A stretch of 64,000 bases of DNA, taken from assembly GCA_965232255.1 (NCBI GenBank), contig OZ246962.1, positions 1,178,001-1,242,000 of the forward strand, given 5' to 3'. This stretch comes from Endozoicomonas sp965232255. Lineage in GTDB: Bacteria > Pseudomonadota > Gammaproteobacteria > Pseudomonadales > Endozoicomonadaceae. The notes below the pieces were generated by a model. The model saw only the letters and a program-made list of their open reading frames with translations. It did not search any database and was not told the DNA's origin. The first letter of the stretch is position 1; each line of letters starts with the position of its first letter. Both the position numbers and the translations under genes were made by a program. This document shows, piece by piece, positions 1 through 9,284 of this stretch.

Positions 1-10
1 TTGTTCCGAA

Positions 11-727
11 ATGGTTAGGGAGTTGTCAAAAAAAGTTAATAACGATGGTTTATATTGTGCAATCGTTGCTATTGATGTAGATCAGCTAAAAGAGAGAATA
101 TCTGTTTTTGAGTTGTTACCAGCTATTAAGCAGCAATTTTCCAGCGGTGAGAAAAAACTTGTCATTTTACTCATGAAGTATGATGAAGAAAATATTTCCA
201 CTTTTTCACATGGAGGTCATTGTTATCATATAGAACCACCTGCAGAAATAGGTAAGTTAATAAAAAATCAGGAAGTACTGTCACAACTATTGGTTAAATA
301 TAATGAACTTGTCAAAGAGGCATCTGCCGAAACACAGGCTACGTTACAGAAACGATTACTATCAGAATTACCCCATGGCTGGAGAATACAAACCATTGCA
401 GAGCAACGAAAATTTCAGATTACTGATTTAATATTTGATGTTAATATCAGAGTGTCTGATTACCTTCGCCACGCAATCCAAAATTATGTATCGAAAAACA
501 AAATGCCCACTGCGCCGGGCATTGACTGGCAAACCACCGAAGAAATGCTCGCTGAAAAAATACCATGGGAGTTGATCGGAGAAGAAGAGCATCATAAATG
601 TACCGAAGTGGTCAAGAATCACTTGGCAAAGCTGAGAAACTATTGCACTGATCAGGGCTTAGGGGAGGTAACTCAAGATGCAGTAGATGAATGTGCTCTC
701 AGTGGTTACTTGCAAACCCGGGTTTAA
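11..727 (+). CDS. Hypothetical protein, AT-rich orphan
   Basis: I do not recognise this 238-residue protein. The reading frame is open back to the left edge, so the true start may lie outside the window and the entry may be 5'-partial. The sequence is hydrophilic, with no signal peptide or membrane segment. The C-terminal half (about residues 145-238) contains a Trp-containing helix-rich region and ends in LQTRV. Base composition is clearly more AT-rich than the genes that follow, which suggests horizontal acquisition. The next gene is on the same strand after a gap of about 170 bp, so a shared operon is not evident. The length of the open frame supports coding; no function is assigned. Confidence 0.55.
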   Translation: MVRELSKKVNNDGLYCAIVAIDVDQLKERISVFELLPAIKQQFSSGEKKLVILLMKYDEENISTFSHGGHCYHIEPPAEIGKLIKNQEVLSQLLVKYNELVKEASAETQATLQKRLLSELPHGWRIQTIAEQRKFQITDLIFDVNIRVSDYLRHAIQNYVSKNKMPTAPGIDWQTTEEMLAEKIPWELIGEEEHHKCTEVVKNHLAKLRNYCTDQGLGEVTQDAVDECALSGYLQTRV

Positions 728-897
728 TCTGTGGATAGTCTGTGGTTAATCATGGGGATAAGTTGTGCAAATCCAGTGAAATGATATGAGGACAGAGGAC
801 ACATCCTGGAATAAGTTATCAGATCCTGCATACCAGTTAATCGCATTGCCAACTATACTTGGCTTGCTTATTCCATCCATGCGGGAGATTCTTCTCC

Positions 898-1935
898 GTG
901 GTTATTGTTGATCTAGCCACCAATTACGCTCTTCTTCTGTGGCATATGTTGTGGCCTATTACCTTTGGTTTGGCACTGTCTTCGCTGGTAAGAAGTTATG
1001 TTCCCAAGGAAACCATTGTCAGCAAGCTGGGCCACAATCGTCTGAAAAGTGCCGGCTTGGCCATAGCATTGGGGATGGCTTCTTCCGTCTGTAATTACGC
1101 CACCATCGGGGTGGGTCATACCCTGAGAAAAAAAGGGGCCAGCTGGTCAAATTCCCTTGCTTTTATGATTACCAGTACCGACGTAGGGATTGCCATGATG
1201 GTGACCGTTTACGGATTTTTGGGAATACTGTTTCTGGAAATCATGGTACTGACATCACTGTCGTTCATTATTGCTGCCTATTTTCTGGCCATGGTGTTGC
1301 ATATGCCCGCGCCGGAAGCAACTGCTGAAAATGCTCAGGAAATGAAAAACAGCGCGAGTGCATGGCGGCGAGCCTGCATATTCTTCCATGATGATCTGAG
1401 CATGACGCGCAAGGATATACTCGTAGGTTTATTGATCGCTTCCTCCGTCAGCGTCCTGATGCCATCTTCATGGTGGGAATTGCTTTTCTGGAATACTCAG
1501 GAGCACGGTTTTCTGGCATGGCTGTGGAATGCCATTGTGGGCGTTATTATTGCTGTCATTACCTTTGGCTGCTCTATTGGGAATGTCTCACTGGCTGCTG
1601 TCATGTGGTGGAACGGCGTATCGCCCGGCGGAGTTATGGGTTTTTTGTTATCCGGCCTGGTCACCTTTCCTATGCTACGTATGTCTTATAAATATTACGG
1701 TCTGGCCGTCACGATAAAACAAACGACAGTTTTAGTTTTAGGCGTAGTGCTTTCGTGCCTGTTAATGGATGGCATTCTGGACAATGCTTCTGTCTACCTG
1801 GTCAGAAGTCACATTATTGCCACCATGTCGTCAATGACTGGAATTATCACCACATCCGTTCTGGATCTGGTGCTTGGCGGCCTTGGTTGCCTTATGTATT
1901 GGCAAGGAAAAACTGGTGCAGCAATGTCCATGTAA
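898..1935 (+). CDS. ArsP/YraQ-type permease
   Basis: Predicted polytopic inner-membrane permease of the YraQ/ArsP (DUF318, PF03773) family. It has about eight hydrophobic segments and the family-like stretch FGCSIGNVSLAAVMW followed by SPGGVMGFLLSGLVTFP near residues 225-255. The hydrophobic repeat near residues 45-75 (LGHNRLKSAGLAIALGMASS) mirrors the C-terminal one, as in this two-repeat family. I chose GTG at 898 because GGGAG lies 10 bases upstream and the protein then begins directly with a membrane segment. An upstream TTG at 859 is open but would add a Cys-rich stretch. Known members export organoarsenicals or have unknown substrates, and the substrate here cannot be told from sequence. 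It ends 28 bp before the convergent alanine racemase gene. Confidence 0.75.
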   Translation: MVIVDLATNYALLLWHMLWPITFGLALSSLVRSYVPKETIVSKLGHNRLKSAGLAIALGMASSVCNYATIGVGHTLRKKGASWSNSLAFMITSTDVGIAMMVTVYGFLGILFLEIMVLTSLSFIIAAYFLAMVLHMPAPEATAENAQEMKNSASAWRRACIFFHDDLSMTRKDILVGLLIASSVSVLMPSSWWELLFWNTQEHGFLAWLWNAIVGVIIAVITFGCSIGNVSLAAVMWWNGVSPGGVMGFLLSGLVTFPMLRMSYKYYGLAVTIKQTTVLVLGVVLSCLLMDGILDNASVYLVRSHIIATMSSMTGIITTSVLDLVLGGLGCLMYWQGKTGAAMSM

Positions 1936-1962
1936 CTGGAATTCCCGCTCACGAGCACGGTT

Positions 1963-3087
1963 TCAAACCAGTACCTCGTCTAAATCTGCCAGATCAGTCA
2001 TCAGTGCGCCCTGATAGTGCACCGGAACTCGGTTCAAATTACAAAGCAGTTGATAAGGAATTGTGTTGGCTTTTTGCGCCACTTCCGCAATGGGCAGGTC
2101 AGCCCCCCACAAAATAGCGCGATCGCCAATCTGGACGCACGGTAGGTCGGTCAAATCTACTGTCAGCATATCCATGGACACCCGACCCACCAGCGGTGCT
2201 CGCTGGCCATTGATAAGCACAGGTGTGCCGCTAATGGCGTGTCGTGGATAACCATCAGCATAACCAATGGCGACCACGCCAATGCGCGTCGGTCGCTGGG
2301 CAGTCCATTGGCTGCCATAACCTACGGTATTACCGGCGGGAATGGTTTTCATGCTGATAATGGCCGAACTCAACTCCATCACCGGTTGAACCATCTGCTC
2401 AATGTCGTGAGGTTGACTGAAAGGTGACACGCCATAAAGTAGCAGACCCGGACGATTCCAGTCGCTTCGAGCCTGTGGCAACGCCACCATCGCGGCCGAG
2501 TTGCACAGGCTGCGTTGACCTGGCAAATCATTGGTGTAGGTATTGAATGTGGCCAGCTGCTGTTGCGCGTGTTCATTGTCGGTTTCATCAGCACAGGCAA
2601 AATGACTCATCAAGACAATATCCCGTACCCAGGGAAGATTATTGAGCTGCCTCCAGGCCTGACGATACTCTTCGGGGACGAAGCCAACGCGGCCCATGCC
2701 GGAATCCATTTTCAGCCATACGCGCACCGGGTGATCCAGTGGGCAAGCCGCCAGGGCATCAACCTGATATTGATGGTGAATGACCACATCAAGACGGTAC
2801 TGGTCGATTTTGCTCAGCTCGGCCGACTCAAAAAAACCTTCCAGCAACAGTATTGGTTGTTTGATGCCAGCAACGCGTAGCTCCAAGGCTTCTTCAATAC
2901 AGGCAACGGCGAACCCGCTGGCAATATCGGCCAGTGCGGTGGCACAGGCTGTTGCACCGTGGCTGTAAGCATCAGCCTTGACCACGGCCATTACCCCGCC
3001 GTCACTCATTGACGACAACTGCTGTGCAATCCGATAGTTATGACGCAGCGCGTCAAGGTTTATTGTTACGGTTGCTGGTCGGCCCAT
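1963..3087 (-). CDS. alr: Alanine racemase
   Basis: PLP-dependent fold-type III racemase converting L-Ala to D-Ala for peptidoglycan synthesis, in the cytoplasm; 374 residues, the usual length. The N-terminal barrel begins RPATVTINLDALRHN, and the PLP lysine sits in AVVKADAYSHG (about residues 33-43). The C-terminal part carries GYGSQW, the catalytic-tyrosine region GYADGYPR and the VSMDMLTVDLT motif. A longer frame starts at 3141, but the family begins at MGRPATV, so ATG at 3087 is preferred. Neighbours are unrelated (convergent permease, upstream ycjF), so it is probably its own unit. Assignment to biosynthetic Alr rather than catabolic DadX rests only on the lack of a dadA neighbour. Confidence 0.93.
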   Translation of the reverse strand: MGRPATVTINLDALRHNYRIAQQLSSMSDGGVMAVVKADAYSHGATACATALADIASGFAVACIEEALELRVAGIKQPILLLEGFFESAELSKIDQYRLDVVIHHQYQVDALAACPLDHPVRVWLKMDSGMGRVGFVPEEYRQAWRQLNNLPWVRDIVLMSHFACADETDNEHAQQQLATFNTYTNDLPGQRSLCNSAAMVALPQARSDWNRPGLLLYGVSPFSQPHDIEQMVQPVMELSSAIISMKTIPAGNTVGYGSQWTAQRPTRIGVVAIGYADGYPRHAISGTPVLINGQRAPLVGRVSMDMLTVDLTDLPCVQIGDRAILWGADLPIAEVAQKANTIPYQLLCNLNRVPVHYQGALMTDLADLDEVLV

Positions 3088-3343
3088 GCCTGTAAATGTT
3101 CCCCGGAAAATGCCAGTAAGTAAAAAGCGGCATCCTATCAATTAATAACCAATTGTTCTTTATGTGTTTGTCGAAATAGTTGTGTTGCATAAACAACCAC
3201 CGGCAGTAAATACGGTGGATTGACCAATCTGCCCTAGCCATATCTTTTTTAAAAACGACATTTTTAGGTTAAATAACATTTTTCTGCGGTATTTTTCCAC
3301 AGTTTTGTCGAGTTTGGAGTAGCAGGAACTGAGCAAGAAGAGA

Positions 3344-3377
3344 AACCCGGAATCGCACACTGAGACAACTCCGGGTT
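3344..3377 (-). terminator. Terminator after ycjX-ycjF
   Basis: An 8-bp stem (AACCCGGA / TCCGGGTT) with an 18-base loop lies 20 bp past the ycjF stop. Read on the minus strand it is followed by a T-rich tract (TTTCTCTTCTT). The rest of the 3088-3397 gap holds no convincing gene; it must carry the alr promoter. Confidence 0.5.
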
Positions 3378-3397
3378 AAGTGTCGTTAAAGCTGTTA

Positions 3398-4399
3398 CTA
3401 ACTCGGCGACATTCGGCGCAGCCGTGCTTCGAGGGAGGACAGAATGTTTTTTACCAAATGACGCATGCCGGGCTTTTGGTCGGCCTGTAATGGAATTGGC
3501 CGACACAGAGCCATCGCCCGCAGGCCGATACGCGCATTGTATACGCCAACTCCGATACCACTGGCCACCTGCGTGCTGACTGCCCCCAGCAAGCGGCTGG
3601 AAGTGAAATCCGCCACCTGCTCGGCCAGCTGATCAGTTAGCAGGTCGGTAGCACCGGCCAGGGCCATTTGTTCGAACACCAGCCGTAGCAGGTGAGTTCG
3701 CGCTGGCAACGATGGACGTACACCGTAGATTTGACAGATTTCATCCAGCATCCGCACGCTGCGCCAGAGTGACAGCAGCATATCCAGCGCAGCAAATGGA
3801 CTGAGTGCCACCATCAGTGCCACCTGCTGGCTGTTGTAGGAGATGCGAGCCAGTGCCTGCTGGTCGAGTTGCTGGACAAAGCAGGTGTCCAGGTGAGCCA
3901 GTAACTCGCGATCATCGCTGTAGTCAGGCGCTGAGGCCAGCGCTTGCTCCAACAGGACTTGTTGGGGTTTATCCCGGTAAAGCTCTCGCAATTGTTCCAG
4001 CCACTGTTTTCGCAAGATAGCGGTGTGCTGCTCCCGAGAGTGCCGCGCCTGCTCTTGCAACTCGGCAATACAATGAAAGTCGCGCCGGTAGAGAAAAAAC
4101 TCCATCGTTGCCCGTACCACCGTAATCGTCAGAATCAGCAGCAGTACAGCAAACGCTGCGGCCAGTCCCCAGTACAGCTGGTAGAGAAACAGGCCCAGCT
4201 GAACCGCTTGCCAGAGCACCAGTACAATAATCAAGGCAAACAACGCAGAAAACGCCTTGCCTAAAAAGTGCAGGGGCTTGATGGCCAGCGCAGGCCCATT
4301 CAGAAACTGCTCCTGCAAACCGTCACTAATGGAACCTGGGGTGTCCAGCGGCTGCTTCGGAGTCAGCGGAATAAAGTAGGGGTCATTTTGTTTATTCAA
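3398..4399 (-). CDS. ycjF: YcjF family membrane protein (DUF697)
   Basis: A 333-residue inner-membrane protein of the YcjF family (TIGR01620/DUF697). Two hydrophobic segments at about residues 45-95 (FSALFALIIVLVLW and GLAAAFAVLLLILTITVV) precede a basic cytoplasmic region, and a third hydrophobic stretch near residue 190 (VALMVALSPFAALDMLL) is typical of DUF697. The start overlaps the end of ycjX by 4 bp (ATGA), so the two are translationally coupled, which is the standard ycjX-ycjF order in gammaproteobacteria. The molecular role of the family is poorly defined; it is linked to envelope and heat-shock stress with the YcjX GTPase. Identity is strong from sequence and partner. Confidence 0.9.
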   Translation of the reverse strand: MNKQNDPYFIPLTPKQPLDTPGSISDGLQEQFLNGPALAIKPLHFLGKAFSALFALIIVLVLWQAVQLGLFLYQLYWGLAAAFAVLLLILTITVVRATMEFFLYRRDFHCIAELQEQARHSREQHTAILRKQWLEQLRELYRDKPQQVLLEQALASAPDYSDDRELLAHLDTCFVQQLDQQALARISYNSQQVALMVALSPFAALDMLLSLWRSVRMLDEICQIYGVRPSLPARTHLLRLVFEQMALAGATDLLTDQLAEQVADFTSSRLLGAVSTQVASGIGVGVYNARIGLRAMALCRPIPLQADQKPGMRHLVKNILSSLEARLRRMSPS

Positions 4400-5844
4400 G
4401 TGAATCGATCTCCCAGTAAATCGTTAAGAATACTGTCCAGGCGAATATGGGGCAGACGGCCGCCGGCAGTCAGCGACAAACTTTCTGGCGGCAACAAGCG
4501 ACGCAACTGCCAATGGTCCAGGGCCTGCCAGTCGGCTGCTTCGGGTATCTGCTCGGGAATTTTCGGGTGCAGCAACACGCCTGGCCCCTGCTCCGTCATG
4601 CCCTGTAGAGCCTGAGTACCCTGGTAGTCCACGTAGCTGGTGGAGCGCACCGCAGCCACCGCTTCACAGCGCACATCAACGGCGTTAAAGGTGGCGCGGC
4701 GCTGGGCATCCTGCACCAGGTTAGCGGTCAGAGCGCGGACCGCCTCATGCTGGTCTGGTAGTACCTGGTCAATTTTACTGGCGGCAAAGACCACCCGGTC
4801 AATGCGCGGCCGGATCAGCCTTCTGAGCAGGCCGTTGCTACCATAGTCGAAGCTTTGCAGCACATGGGTCAGGGCCTGGCGCAGATCATCGAACGCTTCC
4901 TGACCATGGTTTAATGATTTGAGCACATCAACCAGTACCAGTTGCCGGTCAACCTTCTGAAATGTGTGCCGGTAAAAAGGTTTGACCCGTTCCTGCAAAT
5001 AACGCCGATAGTTTTTGGCGCACACCCGGTATAACGATTCTGGCGACGCATTTTCCAGCTGCTCATCGCTCAGGCTGGCCACCGACAATAGGGGAATAAA
5101 TGGCCGTTCATTCTCGCTACCGCCCGGAGATGCGTGCAGCCAGCGACCGGGTTGAATCATGGTCAGACCTGCCTGCTGGCAGCGTTCAAGAAACCCCAGC
5201 TGCTCTTGCCACAAAGCCTGCAACGCCAGCTCAGAGAGGGGCTCCAATGGATTCAGGGCTTGCAGTTTGGCGATGAACTCGCCACCAGCTGCTTGGCGCA
5301 TATCGCTGTGAAACAGCGCATGGCACTGCTGACACCAGGTGCGATAGTCCATATCCAGCATGGGCAGATCCAGCAACCACTCGCCGGGGTAGTCACGGAT
5401 TTCCAGGTACAGATGGTTGACACTGGACTGCCTGCGACGCAGCAAGCCAGGGGGCGGCCGAAAGCGAATTTCCAGCAGACAGCCGGACTCATCCCGCGTT
5501 GCCTCGGGCCAACGCCCGCGTGATAGCGCCTCGATGCTCTTTTGGTAAGGGAACATGGGCAGGTCGTTCAGAGGGGACAATTTGACGCCGAGCAGCCGGT
5601 CTTGCAGCACAGGTGGAAAAGCCGCCAGCAACGCGCTGGGATAATGCACTAACTGGTGAATCAGGCTGGTGATCAGGGTGGTTTTACCACTGCCACTGAA
5701 GCCGGTAATGCCGAGGGAAATGCGCCGGTTCAGCAGTCGTTCGACACTGCTTTCCAGGGCGTCGGTGGCTGACCTGACTAGCCCCGTTGTTTTGTCCTGA
5801 CCGCTTTGCAGCGTCTGTTTAACCTTGTGATGTATGGGTTTCAT
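4396..5844 (-). CDS. ycjX: YcjX family GTPase-like stress protein
   Basis: A 482-residue P-loop protein of the YcjX family. The Walker A motif GFSGSGKTT lies at about residues 48-56 after an amphipathic N-terminus. The family-typical FPYQKSIEALSRGRWPEATRD and the EIRDYPGEWLLDLPML (DxPG-like switch) stretches follow. The C-terminal half carries VVFAASKIDQVLP, a G4-like specificity region. In E. coli the ycjXF operon belongs to the heat-shock/phage-shock context; the exact nucleotide-driven role is not settled. It is the first gene of the operon, with ycjF overlapping its stop. The family match over the full length is clear. Confidence 0.92.
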   Translation of the reverse strand: MKPIHHKVKQTLQSGQDKTTGLVRSATDALESSVERLLNRRISLGITGFSGSGKTTLITSLIHQLVHYPSALLAAFPPVLQDRLLGVKLSPLNDLPMFPYQKSIEALSRGRWPEATRDESGCLLEIRFRPPPGLLRRRQSSVNHLYLEIRDYPGEWLLDLPMLDMDYRTWCQQCHALFHSDMRQAAGGEFIAKLQALNPLEPLSELALQALWQEQLGFLERCQQAGLTMIQPGRWLHASPGGSENERPFIPLLSVASLSDEQLENASPESLYRVCAKNYRRYLQERVKPFYRHTFQKVDRQLVLVDVLKSLNHGQEAFDDLRQALTHVLQSFDYGSNGLLRRLIRPRIDRVVFAASKIDQVLPDQHEAVRALTANLVQDAQRRATFNAVDVRCEAVAAVRSTSYVDYQGTQALQGMTEQGPGVLLHPKIPEQIPEAADWQALDHWQLRRLLPPESLSLTAGGRLPHIRLDSILNDLLGDRFT

Positions 5845-6302
5845 GGGATAAGTCAGTCAAGGTCTGAAACTCTTGGTGTTTACTAACAGGTTGCTGCCTG
5901 GGTAGTGAACAGCACAGCTTGGCATCGTCACGCACTGGAGTTGACCTCCTGGATTGATTGGTTTTTCGGGTTCGTCAAAAAGGCAATGGTGGAATACTGC
6001 AAATTCGGGCAAAAATAAAGTAGAAAGTTGCCTCAAGACAGACAGATGGTCGCCCACTTCGTTCTGGCGTTGCAACAACAAGTAGCATAAGAAACAGCAT
6101 AAATTTGTAGAGTTTTTAGCCTTACAAAAATGCCAGTAATCCGCAATAACATGCCAGATTTTGTGCCGGGTTTTCAAAAAAAATCGCTGATTGCTTCGTC
6201 CAGATAGTCATTGCTACCGGTAACGACTGGTATTGCCACGTATTTGGAAAAACGGTATCTTTTGTGCATTTTTCATGCCAACCCGATATACCGAGTTATT
6301 CT
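5845..6302. other. Intergenic region, ycjX / tsx-like divergent promoters
   Basis: 458 bp between divergently transcribed ycjX and the Tsx-like gene. I see no supported gene; an open frame on the minus strand (5857-6177) has no homology I recognise and poor composition. The region should hold promoters for both flanking genes. No palindromic operator stood out. Confidence 0.4.
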
Positions 6303-7040
6303 ATGAGTTTCATGCGTAAATCCACCCTGGCCGCGGCCATAATGGCAGCCGGTTTTTCTGCCTCTGTCAGTGCTGATTATCTGTATGGTTTTGCCAATAT
6401 CAGCATTAACCGCCTGGACTGGACCGATAAAACCGAAAATCGTGGCGGTAAAAAAGATTTTACTTATCTGGAACTTGAAGGGGGTGCCGGTTTTGACTGG
6501 GGTGAGATTTACGGCTTTATTGACCTGGAAAACCCGCACAAAAGCAATAAAGATGGCCGTTCCACTTCTATGAAGGGCACCATCCGCTACAACCTTGGTT
6601 TTGCCGGTCTTAATCTGTATGGCCACATTTACGATCTGAACGGCTCCGGATTCTACGAACAGAACCGTTTGCTGGGTCTTGGTTATAACTATCGCAATGG
6701 CAGTTTTTTCTTTCAGCCCTTCCTGGCCGTTAACAATACCGAAAGCAGCAACATGGGCAATCCCGTCAGCGGCTTTAATGGCTACGTAGCGGGGTGGGTA
6801 TTGGCCTATGGCTTTAACCTGATGAATCAGGACCTCGTGTTTAGCAACTGGAATGAGTACGAGTTTGATCGCGAGGCCCAGTACGTGGGTGGCAAAAGTG
6901 GTCTCAATGGCGCTGCTGCCCTTTGGTGGAACCCTAATGAAAAGATCACTCTGGGTTTCCAGTACCGTTATGCGAACGATAAACTGGGTTCTGCCACTTA
7001 TCAGGATGGCTTTGTCTATTCCGTGAAGTACAATTTCTGA
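6303..7040 (+). CDS. Tsx-like nucleoside-specific outer-membrane channel
   Basis: A 245-residue outer-membrane beta-barrel resembling the Tsx/OmpK family. A cleavable signal peptide (MRKSTLAAAIMAAGFSASVSA) is followed by DYLYGFANISINRLDW, alternating aromatic/hydrophilic strands, and a C-terminal strand ending VYSVKYNF with the terminal Phe needed for barrel assembly. The Tsx-like features are FTYLELEGGAGFDWGEIYGFIDLENP and the Tyr/Phe-rich strands. ATG at 6303 or ATG at 6312 is plausible; a longer frame to 6264 would spoil the signal peptide. Tsx proteins let nucleosides cross the outer membrane, but the ligand here is inferred from family only. Monocistronic, ending in a strong terminator. 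Confidence 0.75.
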   Translation: MSFMRKSTLAAAIMAAGFSASVSADYLYGFANISINRLDWTDKTENRGGKKDFTYLELEGGAGFDWGEIYGFIDLENPHKSNKDGRSTSMKGTIRYNLGFAGLNLYGHIYDLNGSGFYEQNRLLGLGYNYRNGSFFFQPFLAVNNTESSNMGNPVSGFNGYVAGWVLAYGFNLMNQDLVFSNWNEYEFDREAQYVGGKSGLNGAAALWWNPNEKITLGFQYRYANDKLGSATYQDGFVYSVKYNF

Positions 7041-7044
7041 TAGC

Positions 7045-7071
7045 AAACCGGCCTCCAATGGAGGCCGGTTT
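7045..7071. terminator. Bidirectional terminator between tsx-like and pduT
   Basis: A perfect 12-bp stem (AAACCGGCCTCC / GGAGGCCGGTTT) with a 3-base loop separates the convergent tsx-like and pduT genes. A/T runs flank both arms, so it can stop transcription in both directions. Confidence 0.85.
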
Positions 7072-7092
7072 CATATAAAACAATAAAATCCA

Positions 7093-7641
7093 TCAAAGCA
7101 ATTTTTGAAAAAATTCCTTGTTGGGCGATGGGATAACGGTCTTACCGATCAGCATGCCCGCACCCCTGGAAGCTTCAACGCCAGCATCAACGGCGGCATC
7201 AACAGCTGATAACTCACCGGTCATCACAATAAACGACTTGCCACCAATAGCCATGGCCAGGCGCAACTCAATTATTTTTATGTCAGCCGCTTTAGCCGCA
7301 GCGTCAGCGGCAACAACTGCTGATGCCACACTGAAGAACTCGATAACGCCAACCGGGCCCACATGCTTAATGTCATTGGAGCCGTTCAGGCCAGCCAGTA
7401 GCTCTTCGTGAATATTGGCAATCAGCAAGCGATCGACAATGGTCTGACGGCCAATAGCTTCACCAGTCTCGACAGAGGTTTTAACCGCAGCTACATCGCC
7501 GGAAATAACAATCAGGTATTTGCCCGGACAGATGGTTTTGGCCGATTCCAGTCGTACGTCGGCTGCCTTAGTCATGGCATCCGCCGCTTCAATACCTTTG
7601 GCAATGCTGGTGAATTCCAGCAAACCTAATGCTTTACTCAT
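7093..7641 (-). CDS. pduT: PduT-like tandem-BMC shell protein with Fe-S cysteine
   Basis: A 182-residue protein of two fused BMC domains (about residues 3-88 and 95-182), forming a trimeric BMC-T shell tile. Domain starts are ALGLLEFTSIAKGIEAADAM and VGVIEFFSVASAVVAADA. Cys38 (in KTICPGKY) falls at the position where Salmonella and Citrobacter PduT bind a pore [4Fe-4S] cluster. Its partner PduS is encoded 5 bp upstream in the same operon, supporting electron transfer across the shell. PduT is usual in 1,2-propanediol compartments; here it sits in an ethanolamine locus that has no diol dehydratase in this window. The unit is probably driven from the 8976-9284 region. Confidence 0.88.
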   Translation of the reverse strand: MSKALGLLEFTSIAKGIEAADAMTKAADVRLESAKTICPGKYLIVISGDVAAVKTSVETGEAIGRQTIVDRLLIANIHEELLAGLNGSNDIKHVGPVGVIEFFSVASAVVAADAAAKAADIKIIELRLAMAIGGKSFIVMTGELSAVDAAVDAGVEASRGAGMLIGKTVIPSPNKEFFQKLL

Positions 7642-7646
7642 GGTGT

Positions 7647-8975
7647 TTATCCTCGGGCAATAACCACCTGATGCTCATCAACACTGATTACCCAGCCATC
7701 AATACTGGCATGGATCATTGAGCCCAGTTGTCCTTCTGGTATGATGCCAATCAACTGGCCTTTAACCACCCAGTCGCCGACACTGACTATTGCCTTACTA
7801 GGGGCACCAATGTGCTGTTTTAACGACACTCTGACTTCATCTACGATAACGTCACGAGACTCGTACAGTGTTTGATGGTCATAGTCGCTTAAATCCAGGC
7901 GAGCAATCAGTCTTTCTGTGGGAACTTTTTTGTAATCACGCCCTTCGCGGGCAGTTACTTTACCGCCATCGTACTGGTAACGGATACCCTGTTCGCGCAG
8001 TTTGTTGGCAATGTAGAGCGTGACTTTGCGCGGCGAAATACCCATTGGGCAGGCGTACATTTCACAGACTCCACAGCCGCAGCACAACAGTGCCTCTTGT
8101 TGTCTTTCGTCAATGTCTTCAGCGTATTTGATGACTTGCATCATTTTGTGTGGATGCAGTGGATGGCCAATCAGGTAGCGTGGACACTGCTCGGTACAAA
8201 AACCACACTGAATACAGATACGGGCGCGATTAATAATCTGCGTGGTGGTTTCCGTATCACGAATTACCAGATAGTGATCAGCCGGTATAACAATCAGGGC
8301 ACCATCGGTTTTGGTGATGCTCATGTCCGCAAGCTGGGCTTGTTTGACTACGCTACCCATCATTGGCCCACCGCGAATAATGCAGTAGTCGTCGATGTTT
8401 GTACCACCGGCGGCTTCAAGGCAGGCACTGAATGATGTACCCAATGGTACTCTGATCACTCTTGGCTCTTTGACGGCACCGAGCACAGAAAGATACTTCA
8501 TCGTTACCGGCAGATTCTGGCTGGCCTCAAAAACATTGATGGTGGTCATAACGTTAATAACCACACAACCAACATTGAGGGGAATACCGGCAGGTGGCAC
8601 TGAACGACCAGTGACTTCAAATACCGTTATCTGTTCATCACCGGCCGGATAGAAGTTTTGCAGCTCATGAATCTTTATATCGACTTCAAGACGGGTAATA
8701 GTTTCTCTCAGACAGGCAATTTCGTGCGTGTATTTACCTTTGATGGCAATCACCGCTTCACGCGCTTTTACCTGTTTTTTCGCTAGCACAATACCGGCAA
8801 TCAGTTCAGCGGTGCGCTCACGCATCACAAACTTGTCGGTTTGCAGCAAGGGTTCGCACTCAGCGGCATTTATGATCAGATATTCAGCTTCAGCTTTTAA
8901 TTTGACATCGGTAGGAAAACCGGCACCACCGGCACCGACCACTCCGGCCTGTCGGACAAGTTCAACCAGATCCAT
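7647..8975 (-). CDS. pduS: PduS-like cobalamin reductase, RnfC-like Fe-S flavoprotein
   Basis: A 442-residue RnfC/Nqo1-like protein of the PduS family, which reduces cobalamin and shuttles electrons for AdoCbl regeneration inside microcompartments. It starts with the Gly-rich nucleotide/flavin region GVVGAGGAGFPTDVKLK and AAECEPLLQTDKF. A SLBB-like segment follows mid-protein, then two 4Fe-4S motifs: CIQCGFCTEQCP and CCGCGVCEMYACP (about residues 255-310). A barrel-sandwich-like tail contains SVGDWVVKGQLIGIIPEGQLG. Length matches PduS (about 450). It is first in the pduS-pduT operon. It probably supplies Co(I) to PduO, encoded 4 kb away. Confidence 0.9.
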   Translation of the reverse strand: MDLVELVRQAGVVGAGGAGFPTDVKLKAEAEYLIINAAECEPLLQTDKFVMRERTAELIAGIVLAKKQVKAREAVIAIKGKYTHEIACLRETITRLEVDIKIHELQNFYPAGDEQITVFEVTGRSVPPAGIPLNVGCVVINVMTTINVFEASQNLPVTMKYLSVLGAVKEPRVIRVPLGTSFSACLEAAGGTNIDDYCIIRGGPMMGSVVKQAQLADMSITKTDGALIVIPADHYLVIRDTETTTQIINRARICIQCGFCTEQCPRYLIGHPLHPHKMMQVIKYAEDIDERQQEALLCCGCGVCEMYACPMGISPRKVTLYIANKLREQGIRYQYDGGKVTAREGRDYKKVPTERLIARLDLSDYDHQTLYESRDVIVDEVRVSLKQHIGAPSKAIVSVGDWVVKGQLIGIIPEGQLGSMIHASIDGWVISVDEHQVVIARG

Positions 8976-9284
8976 GCTATTTCCGGAATCATAAAAAAAC
9001 AGAACAAGGCACTACAACATGCCTCAGACAGTTATGGATGGAAAATACAGCGCAAAAAAGAGCATCATTTCCGGGGAAAAACAACGTTGATAAAAGTTGA
9101 TCAGATAATACCAGTGCTCTGTTTGATAAGATCGGTATCAAGTCAACACAGTAAGAAGGTTGTTTATTGATTTAGGTCAATTTTTGCAGTAGCCGGTGCC
9201 GATTGTTGATTTGCGGCAGCCTTTGCCTTAAAAGAAGCGAGAATTACGGCGCAAAACAGCGTCTTTTCGCAGCAGGATTCTTCC
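8976..9284. promoter_or_regulatory. Divergent regulatory region pduS / btuF-like
   Basis: 309 bp between divergent genes, unusually rich in TTGAT words. It holds an FNR-type box at 9167-9180 (listed separately) and a 6-bp inverted repeat TTGATA-N7-TATCAA at 9123-9141. No gene is seen here. Which of the two flanking genes responds to these sites cannot be told from position alone. Confidence 0.5.
9167..9180. promoter_or_regulatory. FNR-type box upstream of pduS and btuF-like gene
   Basis: TTGATttagGTCAA, one base away from the FNR consensus TTGAT-N4-ATCAA. It lies about 190 bp upstream of the pduS start and about 105 bp upstream of the btuF-like start. Confidence 0.5.

Noticed and set aside
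5857..6177. 106-residue open frame on the minus strand upstream of ycjX
   Set aside because: No family, poor composition and no ribosome site; it is intergenic.
6273..7058. 261-residue frame opposite the Tsx-like gene
   Set aside because: It is a shadow of the clear signal-peptide/beta-barrel gene on the plus strand.
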